64,000 nucleotides of DNA from Molanna angustata (taxonomy: Eukaryota > Arthropoda > Insecta > Trichoptera > Molannidae): the NCBI GenBank assembly GCA_963576475.1, contig OY754967.1, forward strand, positions 23,585,914-23,649,913. The letters are read 5' to 3'. Every line of letters starts with the position of its first letter. Position 1 is the first letter of the stretch. The notes beneath the pieces were generated by a model that worked only from the letters and a program-made list of their open reading frames with translations, was not told where the DNA came from and made no database searches. Shown piece by piece: positions 44,290 through 55,223 of this stretch. Both the position numbers and the translations under genes were made by a program.

Positions 44290-44892
44290 CTATAAAAAAA
44301 GATAATATTGAATGTTTATATGTATAATCAATTTAAAATGAGCAAATAATGCCAATAATAAATAGCCAAACATAACCATGACGCCATACACCGCGCAGGC
44401 ATTAATTATTCATTTATTTACTAAAAATAAGGGTTTTTAATACACATACCTCCTCTGGATTACATTCTCCGATTCTCCTTGACTATTTACTTATGGATTA
44501 GACATTGTATTTGCTGGTTTTTATCTTCTTATCAACCGACGCATTTCGTTTATTGCAAAACAGTGAAGACAGAATTTGACAGTTTGATGCGGAAACATTG
44601 CGACGTTGCCAACACTAAAAAGCGGGAACATAACGCTGGCCATAGACAAACAACGAGAATTCGACGAATTTGGAAGGGCGTTATTTATTGTGTTAATTTC
44701 TGTCGTGCGTAAAGATTATCGGAACTTAACGCCGAAATATTACACTTTAACGGGAATAAGTACGCAGGAATCTGCTTAGTGCATTTTACATTTTAAATTT
44801 ATTTTCAATACAAAAGATAATGTTAAAATATATGAGCAAGGCCTGGGGACCCGTTATAAGCCGTTCCTAGAATTAATAAAAGAAATACATTA

Positions 44893-45095
44893 GTCCAAAG
44901 TAAAATAATGAAATTTGGGTTTCTTTGATATCATAATGCATGGCAATATATCGATCACAGTACTTATGGAAATATCATATTGTTTCCTGTTTGTTTTCCA
45001 AATTGATATTTCCATAGGTATTGTGATCGATATATTTCCATGCATTATGGTATCAAAGAAACCCAATAATCATTATTTTATGTACTTCGGCCTTT
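44893..45095. repeat. Hairpin MITE-like inverted repeat
   Basis: The sequence folds into a long imperfect stem: TGGGTTTCTTTGATATCATA on the left (from 44916) pairs with its complement ending at 45065, and the pairing continues outward through TAAAATAATGA. The loop is only about 40 bases. It sits exactly at the break in the left arm of the larger inverted repeat. Confidence 0.8.
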
Positions 45096-45420
45096 AGTTG
45101 TATTGGGCTCACCAGTTTAATTGTATATGGTCAAAGTTACCACTTGGATTGGAAGTGTTTGCACACGAGTTGGGCACGGTGATGCAAACCTGTCGGCGGG
45201 AGCCGCGACAGGCAGAAGGTGGTAATACCGGTCTGCTGGACGTGTAGGTATAAAACCTGTGTGTCCGCCTTTGGTTACATACAACTAAACGGTATCACAG
45301 ATGCTGGAATAATCGAACCGGATACCGTCTATCTTCTATATTTTTACCGTCTATATCTATATATATATACCGTCTATATAATCGAACCGGATACCGTCTA
45401 TATATACCGTCTATATTTTT

Positions 45421-46215
45421 ACAGAGAATCACTGTGGAATATTCATCGACGAGCGACGGTGGATATTCCAACAGAGAATAAACGTTGTGGAATAAACGTT
45501 GGACAGCCGTCCGTGAATATTTTCACAATAAGTACCTGTGGAAAAATCATCGGATAGCCGACGGTGGATATAACCACAGTGAATCACAGTGGAATAAACT
45601 TCGGGAAACTGACTGTGGATATTCCAACAATGTATCATTGTGGAATTCACATCGAACTACCGACGGTGGATATTACCACAGTGATTCACTGTGAAATAAT
45701 CGTCGGGAGGCCGACAGTAGATATTCCCACAGCGTATAACTGTGGAATAAACGTCGGGCAGCCGACAATAAATATTTTCACAATAAATAATTGTGGAATG
45801 ATCATTGGTTAGCCGACGGTGGATTTACACACAGCGAATCACTGTGGAATAGTCGTCGGGGAACCGATTGTGGATATTTCAACAATGCATTTTTGTGGAA
45901 TACACATCGGAAAACCGACGTTGGATATTGCAACGATAATTCACTGTGGAATAATCGTTGGGAAACCGACGGTGAATATTCCAGCAGTGAAAAAATGTGG
46001 AATAATCATTTGGCGGCCGACTGTGAAGATTTCCACGGCGAACCACTGTGGAATAATCGTCGGGAAACCGAGGTGGATATTCTAGCAGGGAATAAATGTG
46101 GAATAAACGTCGGGCGGCCGAGGGTGCAGAATTCCGCATCGAATCACTGTGGAATAATCGTCGGGCGGCCGACGGTGGAGATTTCCAAGTGGGTGACTGT
46201 GGATACGACTGCTGG
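45421..46215. repeat. 51-bp tandem array of paired palindromes
   Basis: Fifteen full units (50-54 bp, mostly exactly 51) from 45421 to 46186 plus a partial one. Each has a palindrome ACAGTGAATCACTGT-type and a second CGTCGGGCGGCCGACG-type palindrome, then GTGGATATTCC. Arms vary together in several units (ACAATG with CATTGT at 45627; ACAAT with ATTGT at 45780). Because 51 is divisible by 3, frames run across units; one plus frame reads 17-residue repeats like HCGIIVGRPTVDI, interrupted by stops at the same unit position (units starting 45525 and 45780). Whether selection acts on DNA/RNA hairpins or on an old repeat protein is not known. Confidence 0.9.
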
Positions 46216-46462
46216 TCTAATGTTAAAAAAATGGTGGGTCGGCTAGTTGCCGGCAACAGTGCCAAAACGTATGATTCCCCAACGGTCGGCGGCGTTTTTG
46301 CCGACCGTTTTCGTAGGAAGGGCCAACTGTTTTGTGCTATTAAGGAATCGAACCGGATACCGTCTATCGGAGTCTCCCGACAGTCAGGCACACAGATAGA
46401 TCGATCAAGCAAATGTAACACCGTATACAATAGATAATTAAATACAGAATAAAACTCAGGTA

Positions 46463-46695
46463 ATTTTTTAACAGATTTTTTAATTATCTCAATAGAGACG
46501 AAGTTGGAATATTTACTGTAGGAGAACCGGGAAATCAAGGCACCTACAGGGCTTACGACCTGTCATCGGCTGGTTTACGTGATCACTTTATGCGCTTGCG
46601 CAACGTTCACCAATTATGCCTTTTTAATGAGATCCCTTATAATAAATATTCCAACTTCGTCTCTATTAAGATAATTAAAAAATCTGTTAAAAAAT
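46463..46695. repeat. 53-bp inverted repeat around a 127-bp spacer
   Basis: 46463-46515 and 46643-46695 are reverse complements over 53 bp with one mismatch. The spacer includes a small hairpin (CTGTAG...CTACAG). The near identity of the arms indicates a recent origin or maintained pairing. Confidence 0.92.
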
Positions 46696-46699
46696 ATCT

Positions 46700-47084
46700 T
46701 TGACTCCCGACAGGGAAAAAAATACAATGTTTGCGCATATGCAATAATAAAAAATATATTCGATTACTCAGGTAATTATTGATGGACAGAGATTAAAAGA
46801 TGTAACAAGAATATAACTTACTCGTTTAATATAGGTACAGTTGTGCTTCAATATACAATGGTAATTGGTTACTTAACGGAAATATATAAAGTACTTATTT
46901 TTAGTTATTAAATTTAGATCGCGGATCTTGAACGATGAATAGACGACTGGGCAGCGTAAGGACGTAGCAGGAGGTCTGGATGATACCGAATGATTGTGAA
47001 CCCGGTATGCGTCCTTATATAATTCGGTGCCACTATTTTTACGACAGGAATTGGCGGGAAAAGCGTTTTCCCGCCAAAATGTGT
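46700..47084. other. Non-coding sequence between inverted repeats
   Basis: Contains a short perfect hairpin, GGCGGGAAAAGC-GTTTTCCCGCC type, near 47050. Nothing else is recognised. Confidence 0.4.
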
Positions 47085-47219
47085 CTATTTACACGACAAA
47101 TTTTCTGACGTCGTCTATGTTTTTAGGTCATTTGTAACCACAGAAAGCGCAGATAAATTAAAATACAAAAATATTTACCATTGTCATTTTTTCAATGGTC
47201 ATAAAAATGCATTATGGAA

Positions 47220-48050
47220 ACCAACTTTGATGAGACCTCTCTCCGACCACGAGGAAACATCAAGCCAAGGTGTGGGGAAGAAAAGGAGACAAATGATGGT
47301 GACACTATGAAATTGTAGTAGTACGGCGCATTTATTCAAAATATCAGTTTAGTTGGTCCATGGCAGTTAAATAATAAAATAAAAAAAAAAACAAACACAA
47401 CAACAACAGAGTACAAATAACAAAACAAAACGATAACAATCCAACTCTCAAACACCACCGAGCACGAAGAGACGCCGACCAGAAGGTGCAGCCCCAGGGT
47501 ACAGCGACATCCTTTCTCCAGGCATGTCACTGTCTTCCACGTGGTGGCTGAAGTTCCGGCGGGGCCCAGCCTCTGCGTCAGGCTGGCAGGTCCTTGTCGT
47601 ACTTGGCGTGGTTTCTTCTTCTCCTCCTGATCTCCTCCTCCAGACCGTCACCCATGGCAGGCTCTGTGCCCCACGGCACGCTATGACGGCGCATCTCGAC
47701 AGAGGTGGCATACCAGCTGGGGCCTCACCGGAGGCGAACCGACGCCCCAGACGACACGGATTGCCCCTCGTGGTCCAATCTGCGAGCCGCCGCGTTCCCT
47801 ACGCGGTGGCCCCACACTGCGCTCTGCCTCCAACCTCCTGTCCTGTTGATGCCCTCATCTTGGTTCTGGGGCACCATCAGCGTCCATGCGCGTGACGTGT
47901 CCTGTCACGCAGACCTCCTGCGTCGTCGAAAATATGGCCGCCATCGGGACGCGCGTGTCGACCGATGACGGCGTCGTACTAAACCGTCCGTCTTCCACCA
48001 GAATTGGATGCCAAAAAAAGAGCGCGCGTGCCATATCGCGTGCTATAAGC
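47220..48050 (-). other. GC-rich insert, possible retroelement 3' end
   Basis: GC-rich DNA with open stretches on both strands and no recognised domain. Read on the minus strand it passes from GC-rich sequence (48000-47460) to an AT-rich tail with AATAAATGCGCCGTACTACT near 47335-47315, which looks like a 3' UTR with a poly(A) signal. This would fit the 3' end of a retroelement or gene on the minus strand. Confidence 0.35.
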
Positions 48051-49979
48051 TTCCTTGTCGTTCTCTCACGCCGTCAGTGGCGCTAGTAGTCTTTCGCCAA
48101 AATGTTGCCGCGGAAAAAATTTAAAATTATTGTTTTTCGACAACACTGTTTTTCGGCTATAACAACTTGAAAAAAAATAAATAATATTGACATTTTATTA
48201 CTTTTACTTAATTTAATAAATCATTTTTTCATCGAGATCTACAATTATAACAAAGTATAAACAAAGGTAAATATTTTTATAACTTGATTTATCTGCGTTT
48301 TCTGTGGTTATTTTTGGTTTTCGTCTATGGTTGAGTCGTGTAAATAGTCGTAGCCTATATAATTTGTCGTAGCCGGGTGAGCGTGGCAGGTAGCTTGTAG
48401 CTCGCGTGTAGCGCAGTCATAGAATAATATACTCAAGAGCGCAGTACATGATGACGTCAGCGTAGCGATGTGGCGCAAGTGATTGTTGCGCTACAGGCCT
48501 AATATATTTCTTCTATTAATTCTAGAAACGGCTTATGACGGGTCCCCAGGCCTTGTTTTCTTTTGTATTAAAAATAGATTTAAAATTTAGTTTAAAAAAA
48601 TCTTGCTATGTTGGTTTTTACGCGGCGGCGTCGCTGATTAGAGCATTGACTTTTCCTTTTCTCTCTATCTTTCTCGCTATCTCTGTTCCACTAGCGCAGG
48701 GTCCGCGTTCTGATGCTATCAGTCAGTTGTCATTCACATAGAACACACTAACTAACTGGCCATTCAGTAGGAGCAGGGTTGCCAACTTGGAGCTTTTAGC
48801 CCTAAATTTAGGGCTAAAATATCTGGGATGGGCTTTTTTAGGGCTCTAATATTTTAGAGATATTTTTAGGGCTATTTTTAGGGGTATTCTAATTTTCTTT
48901 AGTTGTCTTAACCCCAATAAAATACTCGGGGTTAAAATTATTTATTTATTTGTAGAATAAGAGTTATCTCCTGTCAAATCACACGACGAATTTACTTCTA
49001 TATTTTCTATGCACGCGAGTTTGATATTGTAAAATTGACTAATTACAGTAATTACTTGAATTATTTCATCCATAATCAAGGTGTGTATTATTTATCTTGT
49101 ACAATATTCATACATATTACTAACCAAATTTATTTTTGTATTTGACTTGTTTATACATTCGTTGTTATTTATTCGACTTTGGAGGCTTAATATATCATGA
49201 ATTTGACGTTTCAAACAAAGAAACGTTTTTCTTTGAGTATAATAATATAAAATGAGGATACTAATCACGTTTTGTTTATTTGCAGCATGCCATACTTATT
49301 TTTGCGAGCTTTAAAAGACGATGAAAAGAGATAAAAAGACGATGGTCCGTTGGACATGCCGAAAGATGTATTTGTCGCACATTACAGAATTAACCATTCA
49401 TTGTTTGCTGTCCTGTACGACCAAATTAAAACTCCATATTTAAATCAATAAATAGTATTTAAAAGCACATGGTACTATAATATGAAGATAACTAAAAATC
49501 ATATACACATAAAAGTACTAGTTTTACCTTTTTATACTGCTTCATATTAATATGCATGGTATTTATGTAGTGCGTTTAATAATTCACTCACATTTTAAGA
49601 GCAGATAATTCTGAAACTATATATTTTGTTGGAAAAAATAGGATATAAAGAAAACACAAGCATGAAAATTTTTGAACCATGATCATTATAGTGGTCAAAG
49701 TAAATTATTTTATTAACCTTGTTTATTATTTTTACAGATATGTAATTGAAATCTTGCAATCATCAGTGTGTCGCACATGTTTGGAAGCCATATTATGTAA
49801 TAGCTTTGCAGTATAGTATAATATGGTAAACTGTTGCAGGAATTGTTGAGCCAGACAGAGTTGAGCTGATACTGAAGATCTGCAACAAAGAAAAAACAAT
49901 TTTACTACTATGTATGATATTTAATTATAAAAATAATAAAAGGCAGACTCAAAATTTCATGAAAAAAATATTATGCTCT

Positions 49980-52900
49980 TTTTTTGTCCATTCTAAACAA
50001 GAAATTATTTATAAAAAAAAAACGTTAACCCATGATATAAACAAGGATCTGTACAGGAACGCCAGAACATTAGCCAAAGAAAAGGGTTTTCTATACACGT
50101 GGATAAAGCACTGCCGTATATTTGTACGACGAAACGACACCGCACCTCCCATCAATATTGCTACACAAGAGGACCTGCAAAAGATTCGCTGATCGACTAT
50201 GTTCTTTTTTACTTTTTTTCTTTACATTACTTTAAATTGTTTTTTTTATTATTTCGTTTAAATAATTGTATTATTTTACACATTTCTCACACATCACTGT
50301 ACACACATGACAACACTACACTTACAAACACACCTCATAACTATGTGTATTTGCTTGTTCGCATGTTTACGTACCAATGGTTTAAAATATCTGACGATTA
50401 TTGGGGATTTCGCTGCATAACTCACGCACTCTCCTTGTCAATCAAAAAACAGATGATACAGTCAATTCCTCTTTATCGCGTTACATTTAAATTATATTTA
50501 TGCGTCATTACTATTACTATATTATCATGCAATTATTTCACTTTATTGCGTACTAATTTTATTTTTATGTTATTATTTTACTCACATCACATCATTCATT
50601 TTAGTACACATATACAATTTATCATCTCGTATGCTTCACTTTATATTTTGGATAAAAAATCATTAAAATGACCTCACTAAACATATTCTATCAAAACGTA
50701 AGGGGACTTCACACCAAAACTATTCCATTCTCCCTAAATATACTCAATAATGACTATGACGTTATATCAATCACTGAAAGTTGGCTTTCCTCGGATATCA
50801 CTGATGATGAGATATTTGACGATCGTTATGATGTTTTTAGGTCGGATAGAAACTGTCTAACCTCCAACAGGTCTCGTGGGGGAGGCGTTTTTATTGCAGC
50901 GCATTACTCTCTTCAAGCCAAGCGGCTAGACTCCGAGGGCAGTGATGTGGAATATGTTTGGATATCTATACCGCCACATAAATACAATAATACCGATTCT
51001 TTACATATAATTTGCGTTTATCTACCGGGCGGCACCTCTTATATCCCACAATTGACTAGTTTCTGCGAAATCATGTGTCATATATCCGACAGATACCCGG
51101 AGGATGCCATACTTATTACGGGAGATTTCAACCTACCAAATATACAATGGGATCGTCTACCTAATGTTAATTATCTTGTTCCATGCAATACTGTTTGTAG
51201 CACTAGCAGCATTCTTTTAGACCATACTACATTGGTGGGCTTGCACCAATACAATTATATAAACAACAGTAACCAGCGGATTCTAGACCTAGTTTTTAGT
51301 AATACCTCAATAGTTATTGAACGATCTGACCTTCCTCTGGTACCAGAAGATATACACCATCCGTCTCTTAGTATTGAAATAGATATTTCGCTACGCCCTG
51401 CCCTGCTAGAGTCTCCCCGCTTTATATATATATTTAAAAAAGCGGACTACCACTCCATAAAAAATTACTTAACCTCTATTAACTGGACTGAATTATTTCT
51501 TAATTTCTCTAACATCGACGACTCTGTTTCAAAATTTTATGAACATTTAAATTATGCTATTGAGACCTTTGTACCTAAATTATCTATATCTCAGACGAAG
51601 TACCCAAATTGGTATAGCCCATCACTTATAAAGATCATAAAGGAAAAACATAAATATCACAAGAGATGGAAGAAATATCGGAATCAAGCTGATTATGATA
51701 CGTTCTTGCTCCGAGGGCGTCAAAAATCTGTCCAGATGCAATGTTTTGAACACTTTATACTATTATCTGAATCAAATATAAAACGAGACCCTAAGAAATT
51801 TTGGTCATTTGTAAAAAGTAAACGTGGACGTAACGATATTCCCAACGAAATGCAACTCAAAACTGACACATTAATTGGAGGAACTGATATCGCAACCGCC
51901 TTCTCTAAATATTTCCAATCAGTATTTGTGAATAATGATGAAACAGTCTCAAATTCAATCGAATCTCCATATAATTCAGCACATTCAGTCGTCATCTATC
52001 CGGACTTGGTTTAATCTTACCTTCTCAAATTAGATGTTAACAAGGGTCCCGGATCTGATATGATTCCCCCGCACTTTATCGTAAGTTGCGCAAGAGAACT
52101 TTCACTCCCTTTGTCAATACTTTACAACCGATCACTGAACGAAGGCGTGTTTCCTACAATATGGAAACAAGCATTTATCGTTCCAGTACACAAGACAGGG
52201 CCTAAAAATAATATTGAAAACTATCGACCTATCTCAATCCTGTGCGTTCTTAGCAAACTATTCGAAAAAGTAGTCTATGACCAGATTTATGCCATAATGA
52301 ATTCACAGATATCCGATCAACAACACGGCTTTACCTCTAAAAAGTCTGTAGTGAGCAACTTATTGTTATTTTCTGAATATGTCTTGCAAAATATGGATAA
52401 ACGAGTACAGGTTGATGCCATAGGTATATACTGATTACTCCAAAGCTTTCGATAGAGTAAATCATAATATTCTTTTGCAAAAATTAGAGATACTCGGAAT
52501 TCACGGCAATCTTTATAGGTGGTTTTCATCTTACATTTCAAAAAGATGTCAATTGGTCAATGTTGGCGGCTTCTACTCTGATATTATCATCATACCTTCT
52601 GGTGTACCACAAGGTAGTCATTTAGGACCACTTCTATTTAATGCGTATATAGGAGATATAAATAAATGTTTTAAATATTCTAAGTTTTTATTATACGCTG
52701 ATGATATGAAGATTTATATGAAAATCAACTCAGAATTATACTGCCTCAGACTTCAGGAAGACTTAGGAAGGCTATTTAAATATTGCAATGACAACAAATT
52801 ATCTCTAAATATTAAAAAATGCCACAAAATCACATTCTCTAGAAACAAAAAACATATCATCAATTTCCCTTATACCATACACAACAGTATTCTTGAGACT

Positions 52901-53848
52901 GTATCATCGGTTCGAGACCTCGGAGTTGTTTTGGACAGCATGTTCACTCTCGAAAAACATATTGACACAGTAATTGACAAAGCCTTTAAAACCCTCGGTT
53001 TTATTCTCCGCATCTCAAAACCATTCAACACTAAAATCTTAAAAATTCTTTATTTCACATATGTGCGTAGTATCTTGGAATTTGCATCTCCCATCTGGTC
53101 ACCCGTGTTTCAAGTACACAAAGCACGCATAGAGAGAATCCAACATATATTTATAAAACACTTGAATTACAGAGAACACACAGAATTTTCCACTTATAGG
53201 GATGCAACATTGTATCACAAAATCCTTACGTTGGAACAGAGACGATCCTTGGTTGATATGAAAACATTGTATAACATCATACACAATGCAATTGACTGTC
53301 CTGAAATTACGGAGCTTCTCTCCTTCAACACACGTCCCATCGCGTCGTACGCGAAGCCCACTTTTGTTTCACATACCGCACCGTAATAATACTTACACGA
53401 AAAACGCACCCCTCATACGTATGATGAACATTTATAATCACGAACATCTGGATGTCGATATTTTTCTTTTAGGACCTAATTCATTTTCTGCTGCCATCAG
53501 TTCAAGTTATAATGATTGAATTTCACTGGATGATTGAAAAATCAAGATTGAACGGAGTAAACTATGTGAGCTTGCGGGTACCTATATATTCTCTCTTTCA
53601 CTTCACACATTCACACACATATACACATCCTTACACTCATACATACACACATACATACACTCATGCACTAGCATTCAGATTTAAAAAATTTTCATATGTA
53701 GCTTTAAGTATGTAAGCACAGCAGTCAAAATTTATTGTTAATAATGTGGAAATTTGTTATTGGTTTTAGTATTATACTAATGCATCTATATAATAAATGT
53801 TATTATACTGTAAATTTCCCGAAAATGAAATAAAATAAAAAAAAAAAA
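49980..53848 (+). mobile_element. CR1/Jockey-like LINE, 5'-truncated, frameshifted
   Basis: End of ORF1 (to 50192) with LTHDINKDLYRNARTLAKEK and WIKHCRIFVRR, which resembles the C-terminal nucleic-acid-binding domain of LINE ORF1 proteins related to FP proteins. ORF2 starts at ATG 50668, with endonuclease motifs NIFYQNVRGL, ITESWLSSDI, SRGGGVFIA and ITGDFNLPNI. Frame breaks lie near 52010-52060 and 52425-52440. Reverse transcriptase motifs follow: NYRPISILCVLSKLFEKVV, QHGFTSKKS, DYSKAFDRVNH, SGVPQGSHLGPLLFNAYI, and YADDMKI at the active site. No RNase H is seen. The 3' UTR has CA-rich repeats and ends AATAAAATA plus poly(A) at about 53848. Dead because of the frameshifts. Confidence 0.88.
50668..53386 (+). 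pseudogene. LINE ORF2: endonuclease-reverse transcriptase with frameshifts
   Basis: The endonuclease frame 50668-52014 is intact for 448 codons and reads into a stop just before VNKGPGSD, the usual start of the thumb-adjacent reverse transcriptase block, which is open at 52060-52434 in another frame. A further shift leads to 52475-53386, holding the YADD active site. The upstream ATG at 50668 (AAAATGACC) is chosen because the endonuclease fold begins immediately with NIFYQN. Confidence 0.85.
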
Positions 53849-54425
53849 ATATTACCCAAACAAACATATTTGCGTGTCAATTTTATTAGAATAATCACTT
53901 GCATAACAAACAAATCGTATCGGTATAAAATTGTTCAAAATTGAGTCGTTTGACGTAACACCATTTCAATTAAAATTTTATTTAAAACATGTTATTTATA
54001 AAAAGCATCGAGTAAATAAGCTATAAAATACAAAACAATGAATGAAAATATAATGAATGAGTATATACCTTGCTAAATATCAATAAAATAAACAAAAAAC
54101 ACACGATTAGCTGTCAAAATCTGATAAATGCGGGTAAATGTACGATATTGCCATATATAAATTAAACTGGACATAGAAATTTTATTTACATATGGCAAAT
54201 TTATACTAATGTTTGGGTCACGCCCCCTTCAGTTTTCTCACGGAGTTAACACGGGAAAACTCCATACAAAATACCAAATTCCGAGATTTCTCGGGAGTTA
54301 AGACAAGAGTTAAGACAACTCTTGGTGTTTCATACAAAATCAGCCTGCTGGTCGGAGAAGAGTTTTGTATTTAGGACCTTAGTATTTCGTGAGATTAGTC
54401 TTGCCTTGAGATGTTTGAGTAGCCC
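53849..54425. other. AT-rich interior of the hAT-like shell
   Basis: No gene recognised between the LINE poly(A) tail and the RTE fragment at 54426. Confidence 0.4.
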
Positions 54426-54605
54426 TTAGTGATATCTATTAGCCACTGAGAGCCTCGCTTTAATTTTCATGCTGATGTTATTGTCCGAGGTGACCAATGA
54501 TCCCAGGTAGGTGAAGAATACAAACGATTCTATCCAATGTTCACCCACCAATATCTCATCATTTCCTCTCGTTGAAGTATTATGTATGCTTCTAAGACTA
54601 AATAT
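54426..54605 (-). mobile_element. RTE-like reverse transcriptase fragment
   Basis: The minus strand encodes FVFFTYLGSLVTSDNNISMK then IKARLSVANR, the conserved 'F-YLGS-VTSD' motif of RTE-like LINE reverse transcriptases. It ends directly at the perfect hairpin 54581-54633. Confidence 0.75.
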
Positions 54606-54633
54606 ATTATATTTAGTCTTAGAAGCATACATA
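54581..54633. repeat. Perfect 26-bp inverted repeat with 1-base loop
   Basis: TATGTATGCTTCTAAGACTA plus AATATA is followed by one T and then its exact complement. It marks the junction between the RTE fragment and foldback repeat copy D and may be a template-switch scar. Confidence 0.95.
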
Positions 54634-55140
54634 GATCTTAATATTTTTTTATGATAAATTTATGAGTTTAACTGCCTATATTTCCAAAGTTTTTGAAAAT
54701 ATCGAAAAAAGTCGAAACACCCGAACTAGATAATTTAATGTTCTATAAAAAATATTGACATTGTAGCAGAACACCTCAATATTTTTTTAACAATTTTTAT
54801 AAAAATTGAATTTAGTGATGACATCACTTCATACAATTTGTATGGCAGTCACTTATTATACACAATATCTAAGAAGATTTAATAGTTTCATACTTACTCC
54901 AAACATACATACATACATACCATCATGCTGTTTTCATATTCCGGGTAGGAAAAGAGGACTGACCTCCACTGTATACTGTCCTATCTGGACATACATACCT
55001 ACATGTGTTGTATAGAAAAATAAATATATTAAATTATTCAATAATTTGGTTTTATGGGTATATAGTTTGAATCTTATTCTTCAACTATACATACTATAGC
55101 TATCGACAGTTGGATCTCATGTGTTACATGCAACTAGTTC
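54634..55140 (-). repeat. Foldback-type dispersed repeat, copy D
   Basis: Minus-strand copy of the family seen at 39640, sharing the core, 'catcatgctgttttcatattccgggtagg' and the outer end 'cgacagttggatctcatgtgttacatgcaactagt'. Confidence 0.8.
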
Positions 55141-55223
55141 TAGTCTATTTTGGGCTTTTTAGGGGTTTTTTGACTTGTGTTTGGGGGTTTTATTTTTTTG
55201 GAGTTGGCAGCCCTAAGTAGGAG

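Larger units (their letters stand above)
40656..44763. mobile_element. Decayed PIF/Harbinger DNA transposon
   Basis: Left end GGCCTTATTCCGGTT and right end (read inward) GTACTTATTCCCGTT are similar inverted termini of PIF/Harbinger type. Inside are remnants of the two expected genes: a HARBI1-like transposase on the plus strand and a Myb/SANT-like protein on the minus strand, facing each other. Both are damaged, and a foldback-type repeat is inserted at about 42790-43395. The exact ends and the expected 3-bp target duplication were not confirmed. Confidence 0.7.
44788..48600. repeat. Region bounded by long inverted repeats
   Basis: 44788-44892 and 48493-48600 are inverted copies sharing CAAGGCCTGGGGACCCGT, 'ataagccgttcctagaattaat' and 'agaaatacattag'. 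A second inverted pair, 47085-47185 and 48250-48335, shares 'ataaccacagaaa-cgcagataaat' and 'aaaaatatttacc'. The right-hand sequences are adjacent, whereas the left-hand ones are 2.2 kb apart, so the left arm seems to have been split by the DNA at 44893-47080. No transposase or target duplication was seen. It could be an old DNA transposon or two facing copies of a repeat. Confidence 0.55.
48774..55215. mobile_element. hAT-like element with nested insertions (6.4 kb)
   Basis: Left end CAGGGTTGCCAACTTGGAG and right end (read inward) TAGGGCTGCCAACTCC are imperfect inverted repeats. AGTAGGAG flanks both sides (48766-48773, 55216-55223). The 8-bp duplication and the AGGG-TGCCAACT termini indicate hAT. 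No hAT transposase is visible, so the shell is non-autonomous; it carries a LINE (to 53848), an RTE fragment and a foldback repeat. A 26-bp perfect palindrome (48794-48819) lies 20 bases inside the left end. Confidence 0.8.

Noticed and set aside
45879..46538. 219-codon minus-strand frame as a real gene
   Set aside because: Its openness follows from the 51-bp period being a multiple of three; the plus strand is equally open, and no domain is recognised.
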